64,000 bases of DNA from Apiospora phragmitis (taxonomy: Eukaryota > Ascomycota > Sordariomycetes > Amphisphaeriales > Apiosporaceae): assembly GCA_038363925.1 (NCBI GenBank), contig JAQQWL010000005.1, positions 1,426,001-1,490,000 of the forward strand. Reading direction: 5' to 3'. The stretch's first letter is position 1, and each line of letters begins with the position of its first letter. Shown here piece after piece: positions 22,281-35,224 of the stretch. The notes beneath the pieces were generated by a model that was not told the origin of the DNA, did not search any database, and saw only the letters and a program-made list of their open reading frames with translations. The position numbers were made by a program, and so were the translations under genes.

Positions 22281-23531
22281 TTAAAGGAGAGCAAACGCCG
22301 CACCGCTCAGGCCGAAAAGGAGGCCGCTCATGGCGGAAACACCATACGAGGATGCCCCGGCGCTCTTGGCGGGGGCCGGTACTGAAGTGGTAGTAGGGCT
22401 GACCGGGGCCGGTGCCATAGTAGTAGTAGGGGTGCCGACGGGGGCCGGTATCATAGGAATAGCAGCAGGGCGAGTAGTAGTCGTGGGCTGAGGCTGAGGC
22501 TGAGGCGACACGGGCTTCTGAGGTTGCTGAGGCTGAGGGGTTGGGGCAGCAGCTGGGGTCGTCGGAACCACGACGACCGGCGGCGTGATGGTACTAGTCG
22601 AAAGCACGGGAGAGGGGTAGGGCGTCGGCACGACGATGACGGAGCCCGGGACCTTGGACACGCTGGACCAGGGCATCGGCATCATCGAGGTACAGGGCAC
22701 CGTCGTGGTCACAGTGCCGCCGCTGACCCAGACGGCGCTGCTCGAGGCCGGCTTGGGCATGGGGGCAGGGCTGCCGCTGGGCTGGATCGGCTTCCGCGTG
22801 TGCGTGTACGGCGTCCTCATGGGCGCCGCCGGCTGCGTCCACGTGCAGTTCGCGCTGACCCAGACGATGGGCGAGGTCGGCATGGGCGACAACTGCGTGC
22901 AGGCCGGGCACGGCATCGTCATGGTGACGGTCCCGCTCTTCCAGATCGTGGTGGGCGAGTCGGAGGAGATGGGTGCCGGAGCCGCAGTTGGGGGGAGGGG
23001 TCGGTACCGAGGTGATCGTCGTCGATCCCCCGGGGCACACCGGGCACGGCAGCGTCAGCGTGACGGTGGAGTTGGACCAGTAGGCCTTGGTCGTCGTCAT
23101 GACCACGGACTGGTTGACCGTGACGAGCTGGGTCGTGACGGACATGGGCGCCGTTATCGGCGCAGACATGGAGCTGGTCATGGGGGCGGTCATGGAGCTG
23201 GTCATGGGGGCGGTCATGGAGCTGGTCATGGGGGCGGTCATGGGGGCGGTTATGGAGCTGGCCATGGAGCTGGTCATGGGGGCGGTCATGGAGCTGGCCA
23301 TGGAGCTGGTCATGGAGCTGGTCATGGAGCTGGTCATGGAGCTGGCCATGGAGCTGGCCATGGAGGCGGTCATGGGAGCGCTGCTCGAACTGTTGCCCGC
23401 CAGTCGTCGGTGAGGGAGAGGGGCGGCCTCGAACAAGCCCAGCTTCTCCAGACGGGCACCGCTGCGTCGCTGGAAGTTCTTGGCCTCAGCCATGCCAAGA
23501 GAGCAAGAAGCCCGATAGCGAAGAGTTTCAT
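22281..23531 (-). CDS. Ser/Thr/Met/Pro-rich GPI-anchored cell-wall protein, two frame breaks
   Basis: Start ATG at 23531 gives a hydrophobic signal peptide MKLFAIGLLALLA. The frame then slips near 23494 (one base missing in TTGGCATGG) into AEAKNFQRRSGARLEKLG. It slips again near 22976 (one extra base) from PTPPPNCGS to SSDSPTTIWKSGTVTMTMP. With both corrected the gene is exactly 417 codons. Residues about 45-120 are tetrapeptide repeats of TSSM, TAPM and ASSM. The central part has spaced Cys (LPCPVCPGG, PCPACTQ, ANCTW) and Thr-rich strands. The distal part is Pro/Gln/Thr-rich. It ends SAGASSYGVSAMSGLLFGLS plus a short hydrophobic run, a typical GPI-attachment signal with the omega site near SAGAS. 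The product is therefore expected at the plasma membrane or covalently in the wall, heavily O-mannosylated. Function is unknown. Confidence 0.75.
23145..23385 (-). repeat. 12-bp coding minisatellite, about 20 units
   Basis: On the plus strand, units ATGGAGCTGGTC and ATGGGGGCGGTC (plus GCC variants) alternate without gaps. On the coding strand each unit encodes one tetrapeptide (TSSM, TAPM, ASSM). The array is in phase with the coding frame, so unit gain or loss would not shift frame. Confidence 0.9.
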
Positions 23532-24485
23532 CTTTTTCTCGTCTCTCCTCTTTACCGGCTTCAGGGAATTGAGCGTATTGTTGTGGTATACTTATGAATG
23601 CGTATACTTGTGAAGAGCGAACGTTATGTAACGACTGTTGGAGAAAGAAAGGGGTTATCGGTCAAGAGTTGTCTGACGAGCGTGCAGGCTAGGGAATAAG
23701 ACTGGATACAGCGAGTGAAAGTTGTCAGGTCTTGAAGGAAGACTTTCTCTAGGGATTTATACAAGTAGATTCTGGTTTTCCGATAAACAATAAACACACC
23801 TTCGTAGATTGGAGCCGAGCAACCCGCATATCGAAGACGGACCGGCAAGGCATATCGCACACTGGGAGTCTAATACCTTTCTATCTTGCCTCGAGCCGGG
23901 CCGGACAGCTCTGGATATTGGACTATTCCTAGCCAGACTCGTATATCAACCTGCAGTAGTCTGGCTAGTGTCCGCTGCCCAATTGGAACTTCCCAATTTC
24001 ATGTTTGTTGGGATGCCAGTGTACCACGCCGGACAAAGAGGTTCACCAGCCACTGGCCCAAATGTTGTATGGTAGATACATGAATAACAACACCCGCCAC
24101 CTGCCAATTTGTTGTTTACTGATGCCCAGCAGGGTCGATCTAGACCAGAGGTTCTTTCAATAAACCCGGAGAGACCCGGCCGCATTTTAGGATCACGTAT
24201 ACATTCCTCGGCCCTTGTGGGGGAGCTCTAAGTGAGAGAATTACTCGTAGCGCCATCTGGACTAGGCATTGCACTTCTTTTTCCTGGCTGCTTGCCTTTC
24301 TATGGTAGTAGGTACCTGGTGTTCGGCATCATTTGCTGCCTTAGCAGGGTCCTGGCTCCCTGTCATCTCCTGGTTCCCTTTGCGTTGGTGTGGTGACATA
24401 AAACCCATGAGCCGACCAACGCTGTGGTATTGCTTCTCTCTCAGTCGCGGTCGTCGAGTTGACACCTTCTCTCGGGTTCAAACTC
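23532..24485. other. Gene-free interval
   Basis: Promoter side of the GPI-protein gene and 3' flank of the ORMDL gene. No supported gene. Confidence 0.4.
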
Positions 24486-25343
24486 TCAGTGGGCCTCCTC
24501 GGGCACACCGGAAAATAGGCCAACCCTCATACGGTGACTCTACAAAGAAAGGGTCAGTATTTGCAATGGTTTAAGGCCGGGAGTTTTGTCTGGTTAGACT
24601 TGTACGCACAAATGGTAGCTTGGGTATTACCACAGCGAGAGTAGCCATAAAGTTGATGGTGAAATACGTGAGGTCGTAATTAGTGTAGTGCGTACTCAGG
24701 AGGAAGAGAACGATAGGTACACTAAGAAGAAACTTCTTGGCCGGCGTGTACTGGGCACCATCGTCGATTTGTTCCCACATGTTCAAGTTGTCGTAGGCAC
24801 CGCTGTTAAACTCAAAGGGCGTGCCGCGAACCCAATGGAACATGATATACGAGCCGAACATGTACGAGATATTCGTCAGGGTCCACGAGGTTTCCTGCGA
24901 GACGCCGGGGATAACATCGTAGAAGACTTTAAGGGCGAAAATTAGGACGAAGTGAATCGTCCAAGCACCTGTATGGAGATATCCAGGTTAGCTCATTCAA
25001 CCGAGAACCAAGTTAATATTCTAGGAACGAATCCATCCCCACACGCCACCGCTGCTCTTGTGATGCTCGCTCGTGCTTCGGGTTGTTTTGCAGTCACCCC
25101 GGCTTAAACCTTGTTTCGTACTTGCGCCAATGTTTCCTGGGAAAGCCGGGGCCGACCAACTTTCCCACCTCTTTGGCTCGAAGGCGTAGATATATGTTAC
25201 GTACCTTTCGCGTTGACCCATTGTGCGTTCAAGTTCGGAAGGGCCGATTGGTCGCTCAGTTGCTCTATAGGCTCCTGAGGTTCTTGGTAGATCTGGAGGA
25301 TACTACTGGACCTCCGTCTCCTGGTCGTCTTCTCCTCGCCCAT
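24486..25343 (-). CDS. orm1: ORMDL-family protein (Orm), regulator of serine palmitoyltransferase
   Basis: Three exons, 25343-25205, 24968-24610 and 24539-24486, with introns of 236 and 70 nt; 552 nt, 183 aa. The N-terminus MGEEKTTRRRRSSSILQIYQ carries the Arg/Ser cluster that is the phosphoregulated tail in yeast Orm1/2. NLNAQWVNAKG precedes the first membrane segment, AWTIHFVLIFALKVFYDVIP. Then follow the conserved blocks FGSYIMFHWVRGTPFEFN, MWEQIDDGAQYTPAKKFL, and the helices around FLLSTHYTNYDLTYFTINF and ATLAVVIPKLPF. The small last exon adds SHRMRVGLFSGVPEEAH. ORMDL proteins sit in the ER membrane, bind serine palmitoyltransferase and restrain sphingolipid synthesis. The gene looks intact. 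Start choice rests on the Ser/Arg tail beginning close to the usual position. Confidence 0.95.
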
Positions 25344-27574
25344 GTTCAGATACGTATTCCCCCCTCGGGGAGGGGGATTTGTGCCGACGCCGTAAGACAC
25401 GGTGCGGGGAAGGACTATCGGGGAAGACAGTTTGGCGGTGTTGGAAGAATCTTCGTGAAGCTTTGTGTTGGCCACCGTGGGCAATATGGTCGTCAAAGTC
25501 TCGCAACGGGGCGGGACTTTGCGAATGCTGGGGAAAAGGGCGGATGCGGGAGTCGTGGATCTTTCGTTTCGCTTAGCGACGAAGACGGTCAGGAGCGGCG
25601 ACGGGCGTGGGAGAAAGTTGTAGTGGTTCGTGGTACTTGTGATATCACAGAAAAACAAGATGCGGGCGGCCAATGGGATGTGTCTGGAGGGCCAACAAAA
25701 AGGAAACCCGGAGGCAAAAATATCAGGCGTAGTAGTAGTAAAAGTAGTAGTAGCTCTAGGGGAGCATATGCACAAGCCGCGACACGTGAGCCAGAACAAT
25801 ATGGGTGCTGCTACTTTGTAGAGATGCCAATCAATGATGGAGAAAAAGGAGAAGTGGCTTGCAGGGCCAATGAAGAAGCCGAATCGAAACAGGCAGCGAA
25901 CGTTTTCTTTTTCTCTCGTAACTCTTTTTGCGGGGGTTCCGGATGGGAAGTGGGAGTCTGAGGTCAGATCAGGTCGGATCGTGTGGTATCGTATCGGATG
26001 TGCAGATGCGCGTACGCAGACGTTTGCTTTGTTTGGTGATGAGGATGGCTTTTCGCAGTCAATTGAGGTCAGATGTAGGGATTGGATGTGCTGTCTTTGA
26101 GGTACATGCTAGCTCAAAAAGGGTCACGGGTAGGGGGGTAAAATGAAGGTTGGAGGTCACTTGGCCAGCTGGAATTGGAGGAAGTCGACACACTTTAGGC
26201 AGGTGGTGGGAGAAGTACCCTACGCATTTGTAGGAGCTCGAAGCTTGGCTGTGTAGCAACGCAGCTCTCTCCTGTTCCTGTTCTGTTCCTGTCTGGGGGG
26301 GTGGCCCAGCCGGCTCCGATCCCTCTGCACAACGTGGTGGATCACTTACGTGGATGGTTTACTTTAACACACACCTATCAGACAGCAGCGCCGCAACTCG
26401 CGGACACCGGCAGTTCAGAACCATCTTGGACTTCTTCGCGCGCACCACATGAGCTTCTCCCCAATCGCTTCATTCCGCCTCAGAAACATCCCAATTCATT
26501 ACCAGGTTGCATTAGGGGGCCGTTACCGAGCCAGGGGAGGATCTTTGGACCGCCTAGAATTGGCACTCGGTGCGGAGATGGAAACCATTCCGGGATTATC
26601 CCCTTGCTTTTGGTGCCATTACTTTCGCCTGTCCCCATCTCGCCGGTGCGCCAAGAGCTATTGCAATCAGCGCGAATACAGATTTCTATATGTCGGGATG
26701 CGAGGGTCGTCGTGCAGTCCAGGTCTTTCAGGGTCTCACTTATCAATGATCAGACATCTGAGGTTCCACTAATAAATATCCAGCCCCGCCACCGTGTCTG
26801 CTCCCTTGGTTCTCGAAGCGAAACAACGAACCATACTGGTTATTGGGATGCAACACGAGAAAGGCCATGGTGCTGGGATCCCTTAAAGACGAGTTAGATA
26901 CTGTAGATGCGTGGGAGATCATACAAGATGCTATTCTAGTCTATATGATAATATAATTGCATTCTTTTCGAGTTGTCCCTCTTCGATGAACTCCTGTCTT
27001 CTGTTATGTAGTTGAGTTGCTCCTAGAATCCACCCGGAACCAAGTGTCCGGTAGACGAGCTTATGCAACGGACACTTGCATCAAATTTCCATACATAAGG
27101 GCAGAGATGTACTTTATGCTTCGCCATACCACTTTCTATAGACCAGATATCATTGTATTCAAAGTAGTGGATAGTACGTACAGAAAACCACGTCGTCACG
27201 CAAGATGCTGCTTTGCAAAGAAAGTGCGATTTCTATTTGGTGCGAAGCTTCCATGTGAGAGGTAGGTACATTAGCGATTGGCTTTTTGGGGGTAAAAGAG
27301 ATGTCGGCCAAATCTGTCCCATCAAATTCCAGTTGGATGCTGCCCCCTGTACAGATACCCACTGACGCATTGCTGGAAAGGGCGGCTGAAGGACCCGCCT
27401 TTCCACCCGCGTCGCAAAACTCTAAACTAAAGTTGCGATCATTGATACAGCTGCCTCAAAATTCGAATATCCGTCGCGTGTAAAACGTACTACCCTACCA
27501 ACGCTGCCTCGCTTGCACATCCAATCGTGAACGAATATCACAGTTTAATTGAACTTGCGCCCAAGCAGCCGCGA
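25344..27574. other. Gene-free interval between divergent genes
   Basis: This stretch separates the minus-strand ORMDL gene from the plus-strand zinc-knuckle gene and must hold both promoters. Long apparent frames at 25083-25961 (+) and 25197-25799 (-) overlap the ORMDL first exon and leader and show no other support. Confidence 0.45.
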
Positions 27575-29671
27575 ATGGCAGGTGAGTCGGACACTTCACC
27601 GGGTGGTCAGAAAAGGCCACGCGACTATGGTGAAGAGCTGAAGGGCTTGACACCTGAGCCACACAGCGATCGAGAGGGCTTTTCTACACCCACAAGGAAG
27701 AAACAGCGAACAGATGACAGCCAGATCCCCAATGCCTCGGGTCCGTCGGGGGGTGGAGAGGTGAATGGATTGGCTGCGCATCATGACACTCCTCCCTCAC
27801 CTTCAGGCATTGCGGCTGAGCCAGACAGCGCACCAACAGCCTCTACTGTGCCAGAACCCTTACCTGAGAATGAGCCTGCTCAAGAAGTCGACCAAGAGAC
27901 GTCGACCTCTCAAGGTCCTTTGGGCATCAACCGTGGGGTCCGTCTTCTTGGGTGAGGACTTCGTTTGGCAAGCCTAAGGGAGCTTCGGCCACACCTCCTA
28001 CCCAAACCCCTATCATCAAACCAGCTGCACCTCCTGTGCCGCCCACTGATGACTTCACAAAGAATGGCTCAGATAATGAGTACTCAGAAGGCGAAGTCGG
28101 AGAAGATGACGAGAGTGGCGACGATGAGGATGCCGAGGATATGCCACCTACCGCTCCGGGTGCTTCGTCTGAGGAGCAGCCTACGGATGCAAACAAAGCA
28201 GATGACCAAATTGGCTACGTTACTTTCCGAGTGAACAAAAAGGATTGGAAATTGCCTAAGGGCGAGATACGAACCATCAAATGGAGCAACGCCCAGACAA
28301 AATTTTCCTGGTGGCTCGATTGGTTCGAGAAGGAGCTCGATTTCCTTATCGCTCTGCTCATGCGCTCCAACCCTGAGAAGCTGCGCTCCGGCCCTGAGAA
28401 GCCCGTGATTCACAGAAAGATTGTCCATGATGCTCTGAATTTCATTCTACATCACAAACATGGATTCTTTGTTGGTGCCAGTAGATCGAGGAACAAGGCG
28501 TCCAAGACCGAGGCATTGAAGGCGATACTTACCTGTGAGGAGCGGCTTTGGAATGACGCAACAGCCAAAGCCCAGATACGTGTTTCTAACCAAGATTTCT
28601 CAGCGCCGGGCGAGACGCAGATTCAGCTCCCTGTCGCCAAAGACGGCAGAAGTAACCGCCCCCGCCGTCATGTCTGAAGACGAAGAAGTCCGCCAACTAG
28701 AATTGTATTTTCCGCGGGTTGGCAACATTCAAGTCGTTTGTTTACATTGTGTCAGTACGCAGCATCGATCTGAGAGCTGCCCGTCATTGAGCTGTGGGTT
28801 CTGCCAGAGTGACGCTCACATGTCATACGCTTGCCCCACGAAGAAACGATGCACCAAATGCTACCAGCTTGGCCACGAGGCAGGATCTTGTCAAGAGAAG
28901 CTTGCCTTGGCCAAGGACGAGCGTCCTGGTTGTGCCTATTGCTCGTCTCGTGGCCACACGGAAGATCGCTGTCCTACCGTTTGGAGGAGCTACCAGCCAG
29001 GCTTGACAGAGCTCAAGAAAGTCAAGGACATCCCTTGTTATTGCTACATGTGTGGCTCGGCTGGCCATTACGGACCCGAGTGTGGTCTTGCTAGCAAGAA
29101 GCAGAAGGCGGAGGCTCAGGGTTGGACGACGTGGTCCAAGGCGAATCGCGACGCATACGTCGACCCAGAGAGCAGCAACATTGCCATTGCGCAAGTAGGC
29201 GTCGACCACGCAGGCGCCAATGAGGTGTCCGAGTTCCATATCAAAGGCAAGGCAACGAAGAAGACCCATATCCATTTCGTCTCGAGCGATGACTCCGAGG
29301 GCGATTTCATCCAGCCGTCCGTTAGTAGAGGCGACCCTGGCAAGGGAGGTATCAGCATTTCCACCAATATCGTCAATCCGTCACAACAGCAGTCAGGTCG
29401 GTCATCACGACGGAATCGCAACAATGGTCAGCCGCCTCCTCCTGGGAATGCGGATATGCCGCCGCTTCCGCCCGGACCTCCCCCGCCCATGGTCTTCAAT
29501 GGTAATGGTAATGGCTCACAGAGCTCTTTCCACCCGCTACCGCCGCGTCCCGGTGGTATGCATTCAAACGGCGGCGGCGGCGGAGGCGGAGGTGGAAGGG
29601 GTGGTGGCAATAGGGGCCGGGGGCGCGCAAGGGGGCGCACAGGAAACAAAGGCTGGGGCGGAGGCCGCTAG
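27575..29671 (+). CDS. Five-zinc-knuckle RNA-binding protein (Air1/Air2-like), two frame breaks
   Basis: Start ATG at 27575 (MAGESDTSPGGQKRPRDYG). There are two single-base breaks. One is at the G run 27950-27952, where one more G gives LLGVRTSFGKPKGAS. The other is at the CCC 28629-28631, where one less C joins TQIQL to SPKTAEVTAPAVM. Corrected length is 699 codons. The N-terminus is disordered and acidic. A central domain reads YVTFRVNKKDWKLPKGEIRT to NFILHHKHGFFVG. Five C-x2-C-x4-H-x4-C knuckles then follow: CLHCVSTQHRSESC, CGFCQSDAHMSYAC, CTKCYQLGHEAGSC, CAYCSSRGHTEDRC and CYMCGSAGHYGPEC. Five consecutive knuckles is the architecture of yeast Air1/Air2, the RNA-binding subunit of the nuclear TRAMP polyadenylation/surveillance complex. 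The tail is Pro-rich, then Gly/Arg-rich (RGGGNRGRGRARGRTGNKG). Assignment to TRAMP is an inference from the knuckles; the central domain is not one I can name. Confidence 0.75.
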
Positions 29672-32600
29672 AAACCGTGGTACATAGGTACTTACCGGCA
29701 AGAGCCTCTGTCAACGTGGTAAAGTCTCTTACCTCACTTGTCTTGGCTCTGGCCGTTGGTTCTGTTGTGAGAGCAAGATAGTGCTGCAAGAGTGGTCCCT
29801 GCAGACTCAGGGATGAATGAAGAACAGTGTAATACACATATAATGGGAGTATCAACCAAGTGCTTGCATCGCAGTGAATTGCTAAACGCTTGCGACACCG
29901 CCCGTGTAGATTAGCACAATCGTAAGGGTAGGATGTTCCATGTTCTATCTGTGCTATCCTGTGTGTATGTGTCATTTGAGTGCCACTCGTCGTCTGGCTT
30001 TTGATTCGAGCCAGCCAACGACTTCGTGGACGATTCCAGCAATATATGATCAGCTACGGGGTACGTCGGATGTACATACTTCATCGAGATTTCCACAAAA
30101 CTTTTACGATGTCGGAACTATTCTTCTCGACTGTCATTTTATGTGACGCTCCGGCGGTGACGTTGCTTTGATATGTAAAGATCGGGCCGCTGCAGGACTA
30201 CTCGTACGGACCTAACCATTCTTTATGAGGGAAGTGGTTTAGAAGACCTCTTTGCTTTTGTTTTACCTGAACGGTGCCAGTTGGTCGGTAGCCAGCCTCC
30301 TGTATCCGTACCTCACTCGACATCAGCCACATGGAGGAAGCTGCTTCTGATTCCACCTAATTTCCTTCGAGATCAAACAATGGGCTTGAGAACCTCAACA
30401 TTGGTCCTTGGGGTAGGGTCCTAAAGGACGTCGACCCCTAGCTAGGTTGTAGCGGCGAGTTTGAAGTTCAGCAGCTGCACAACGGTTGCTACCATGTATG
30501 AAGCTCGCACGCGGGCATCCCGTCTCAGCCTTGTGGCACCTCGCCCGCATCTGTCAATTGCCTTTACATATTGTTGGGGCGTCTGCCTTTCGATACAGCT
30601 TTTAGGCGCTCACCCGTCCGGTCACGCACCTAAACTCGGGGCAAAGTTTGCTTGCTCCCCCAGCCTTGCCCCAGCCATGTCTACGTCAAGGAACGGACGT
30701 TGGACGTTCTAGGCGTTCAATAGTGGTAGATGTAGAGAATTCAGGTTGGGCACAAATAAACGAAAGAAACTTTATCGGGCGGTCTGCTATGATATCGGGA
30801 TTGATATATCGGGGTTGATATATCTTTGTTGTGATGGCGTCACAGCGTGCTGTTGCTGTCATTATCTCTGGCGGCGAGATTGGACAGATGAAAAGTGACG
30901 AGTCGTCCACGGATACAACAGATACAACAAACACTCCGAGTCTATGCATACCATCCCGGCTCACCCATATTGCCTGTACACCACTACTATATCTCAGACG
31001 TTTGCCCCTGTCGCAGCGATTGGGGGGTTTTACGGTACATACTCCGTACATCATATGCAAATGTGTAATGGAGGGGTTGAGCAGACAGACGCAAGGTAAA
31101 TGAAGTTATTCTACGAGTCCACGAATCAAGAGCTTGATGGACGCCGGGTGCCGACGCAAAAGCAAATCTCTTGAGACACAAATCTTCACCGTCCAAGCCC
31201 GCCAGCCAGTGTTATGCGCTGCTTGCTATGATGCTACCAGCCAGATGGCGTCTCGCTCGGCTGGCGTTTGCCTGGAAAGGCAGGGGGGTTGCGCCCACGA
31301 GGGAAAAGGAAAGAAAAATGGCCCCCCTCTTAGTTGGAGCAATGTGCCGGCTTTTGCAATAGATCTCGACCGGCGTCTCTTTGACATGCAGCTACTGTCA
31401 ACCACCGCAGAGCAGCTTGATGATCCAAGCTCCGGTAACGAGACGGCTGGTTAGCTCTCCTGAACTGACAGAGGTTTGGATGTACGGAGTACCTATTCTA
31501 TACATCGAATGACTCTAATGTCAGATGCGACGTCAATGTTACAATGTTGTTGGAAATTACATACGCCCTGGTTTATCGCACGTCTTCTTATCTAAGTGAG
31601 TATCTGTCGTGGTAGGCAAGAACAACAAATTGGATCCCATCTCAGCAGCAGGGCGAGCTGAAAACTGCGCAAGGCGTCAGAGAAGAAAGAAGGGATGATA
31701 TTGGGCTTGCTCGTAAGTTTCTCATGGTGATTGGATTGCGTACAAAGTCTGAAGGGACTAGCGAGGAGCTTGTTGATGATAGTCCTGAACTCACGACGGT
31801 CTAACCACAATACTTATCCACCCAATTCAGCTTAAGCAACCTGCCTGGTCCTGACTAGTATGGAAAAGGCGTTGCGCATTGTCACCGTGCTTTCATAGTA
31901 CGATGGTCAGCTAACCTATGTAGATGAGGCCCTGGATAGTTGATACAGTCCTCCGGTCTGGATCTTCACATCGTGACGAAGTCAATCCGGCTATTGATAT
32001 ACACAGATACCAACAACAGGCAGACTGCTCAGGCAACCTCGATCAGCAGGTTTCCTCACCGCTGCTGTGTAGGTTGTCAGATCGGTCGTGACATCCAAAT
32101 ATCAATGTAGAAGAGTGATGTACACTTTTGGACCCCGAGGACAACCAGGTGCCAGGAGTACCGGCCATGATTAGAAAGGTAAACCATTGCCGAAAGCGCA
32201 TATGGCTACGTAATGCAGCGTGCGCTTCGCATGCAGGCAGTGATCACTGATGAATGGGATGGATGGGTGGATAGGTTCTTTTAACAATTTCGACTACCGG
32301 CTGAAGTCATTCATTTTCTTGTTCGATATATTATCTTCATCGATGTATTCCCTCTGGTTCGCATTGGCATGCTTTTTGCCGGAGCGGCAGAGGTGTATCT
32401 CCAATTTGGGTGAGGTTGCTTGACACAAATTGAGTCAAGTGAGCGGTAGGTGATCTCACTAGGTTAAAAACTCCCGAACACGTGTGCACTAACATCTTGA
32501 AGGTCAAGCTCTGGAAAGTGTGCATGTATCCGTAGCAACCTTTATTTTAGTGATGGACAATCTACAGGACACCAATACGACATCGACACCTTCAGATACA

Positions 32601-35224
32601 TATTGCTGCGCGAATCATTCGCGACTGGCCCCGTCCCCTTACACGAGTATTGTCGTAGCCGACGAGGCTAACTCACGATATTGCTGACGCTAATCACACC
32701 AAAGCTTCTATTCCCCACGTTACATGATTCTTGGACGGTGATTCAGATCAAACCCTGGTACGATTCTCGCGTGCTAGATTGCTAAAACGTTAGAGGACCG
32801 GCGGTGGGTTAGTGGATTGCCCAGTGGGCAGCCGGAGTAGCCTCAAGCTCACGAGGGACAGACAAGGGAGCCATGAGCTTTTACCCACCGAGCAAGCTCC
32901 ACGCAGCCCACCATCGGTAGCCCCCAGCGTCCGTGGTCTGTGGGAACAACCCACCAGCGCCCAGGGGTTCGACGTCCCATCGTGCAACCTTGAAGATCTA
33001 GGAAGTCCGTTTACGACGAATCACGACCCGGTGCGGCCTATGGTATGAAGGCAAACAAATGGGATTCACGCCCGCCCGCGCCCGGGGAGCTGCCTTTGGC
33101 TTTCGCTGGGCTGCTACGCTGTTGCTGATAGAGTGGTAATAGAGGAGCCCGGATGCGACGCTGGTGAACTGAAATCTCGCAGAGACCCTCAATCAATCAA
33201 ATCACGCTTGCAAGGTGCGAGCCCCCCCGCAATCTTCTTTCTCGGGAGGAGGAGGACGATTCTTCAGTGACACATACACGCACACACATGTAAGCAGCAA
33301 GCAAGATGTTTCCCGATTGGCAATAAACCAAGTCGAGTCGAACGAAGTTCCAACGTCAGCAAGCAATCGGCTTCCAAGGATCTACGTTGTACGTCTAGTA
33401 AGCCACATACATATGCACACACACGCACATAAGATAAGAAGCCGAGTCCGGGTTCAGTTGGGGGTGGTGTTGAGGACAAGACATCATCGTCCATACTTTG
33501 GTGTGTGCATCTGTGTTCTAAATACAGCTCTGTTCATCCCTACCTACCTCATGTTGACGTACATAGCCCGTCTGCCAGTGGTCTCAGCCGGGGCGCCCAC
33601 TCACTCACTTCACTTCCGGCCCAACACCCGAATTCAGTATCTTTTGCGTGTCCGATCATACGAACAAGAGGATTCCATGGCACCTTCTTCTCGTCGCCAC
33701 CAGCGACACTGAAGAAATGAGAATGGCGATTAAAGTGCAATAATAAGAAGCTACTGGCCTGCAATACTACCCTGTCATCATCAACACAACCCCCTTGTCC
33801 AGGGGGCTTTCCCCAATGGACCCAGCAACCAAAACCCATGTCGTTCCCGCTAGGCAATTAAAAGTAATTTTCGCTTTCCAGATTTCAGCCCCTACTGGAA
33901 CACGTACAGTAGCTGCCGGTCGAGCAGCAAACCACCTACACCCACACCCGAAATAAGCTAAGGTTAGCCTGTTTGCCTGTGCACCACGTACCATTACTTG
34001 GATCTTCCTTCCTCCTGCCTCCCTCAATCCCTTCCCTGCTTCGTTTGCTCGGCCCGGTTTGGTTCGTTCGACCACTTGGTGTGTTTTCTTTCCTTCTTTC
34101 TTTCTATGCAAACAAAACACCTGTCGTGCGAAACCAGGACGAAACGATATTGGCAATACTGAGCCTTGTCCATTGCTTGCGTCCACAGAGACCAGCTAAC
34201 AATTACACTTGGGTCCCCGTCGCTCTACGACGAGAGCGGCCGCATCACTCGGCGCACGCGACGGTACGTACGTCCGGTCCCGTTTCTTCAGATTTGATTT
34301 CTTGCGCAAAGGGGAGAGGGAGGAGCGTGGTCCTGTAACCTACATGGCTTGCAAATCCCGAAATTTGCCCATCCCCTTTGACATCCTGAGGCGAACCTTC
34401 AGCCGGCTCTGACAGGCTCGAAACGGTCTCGTCATCCTGCCATAAGCTCACATTGCACACGCCGTTGGTGGTGAGAATGTCGAAGTCGGACAACACCAGT
34501 CAATCGAGACCAAGAGGGAGTGATGTATTTGCCCCTCCAAAAATGCTCCGGCGTAAAGCTACCCATGATGCCACTTTTTGCAGTGCTCGTGTGCATCTTC
34601 ATTTCTCACATTGATCACGGATCAGAAGGAAACATCTGACAAGTGGACCGGACTTCGCAACAGGGGACCAAGTGGGTAACTACAAGATTGTATGCGCACG
34701 CCGTCGTCTAACTACTTTTATACTACTACATTTGATATGTACCCTGCCCTCTCCCCCAGCTGAAGAGAAAACAAGCCGAGAGAGGGAGAGAAAGCTCTCG
34801 AGGGACTCTCATCTATTTTCGAGTATTAAGTTCTTGCATGACTCGGTGACGCCTCTCGATTGCCAGAAACAACATCCGTCCTGCATATACCCTTCTTGCA
34901 TAGTTGCACTCTTCCGTTCTTTGCCAGGCACTCCCGGTTTATTCGTGTCGAGGGTGTTTCAGCCCAGGTCAACCATTCGCCGGGTCGCTAATGGTTTTTC
35001 TTCTTCGCAGCCCTGTCCACTCCTTTCACGGCCTGCCAACTCTCTAGTTTTTGGGGGCTTTTCACAGAATCAAGCATTTCGAAAGCTAATAGGACAAATC
35101 CAGCCACACTGAAGAATCGATACATTGCCCACCCTCCTTCTCGACCGCCCTCGAGCAAGCAAACCGCTCGCTAAGCAGCAGGGGCGGACTGCTGGTCAGG
35201 GGCGCCCGTTCTTTGGTAATCACC
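29672..35224. other. 5.5-kb stretch without a recognisable gene
   Basis: No open frame above about 165 codons on either strand, no zinc-finger, membrane or enzyme motif, and no coherent exon chain. A tripled ATATC-containing stretch sits at 30790-30827. A GC-rich patch at 32790-33010 and short CA-rich tracts at 33270-33430 interrupt otherwise ordinary sequence. The part from about 34700 is pyrimidine-rich and probably the promoter and leader of the large gene at 35225. Small or non-coding genes cannot be excluded. Confidence 0.4.
30790..30827. repeat. Short tandem repeat, GATATATCGGG(A/G)TT units
   Basis: Three near-identical units of about 15 bp (gatatcgggatt, gatatatcggggtt, gatatatc) in a row. 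Confidence 0.6.

Noticed and set aside
25083..25961. 292-codon plus-strand frame
   Set aside because: Antisense to the ORMDL first exon and leader; low-complexity Ser/Gly composition without a domain.
33215..33712. 165-codon plus-strand frame
   Set aside because: Driven by CA-rich tracts (HTHAHK-like); no homology signal.
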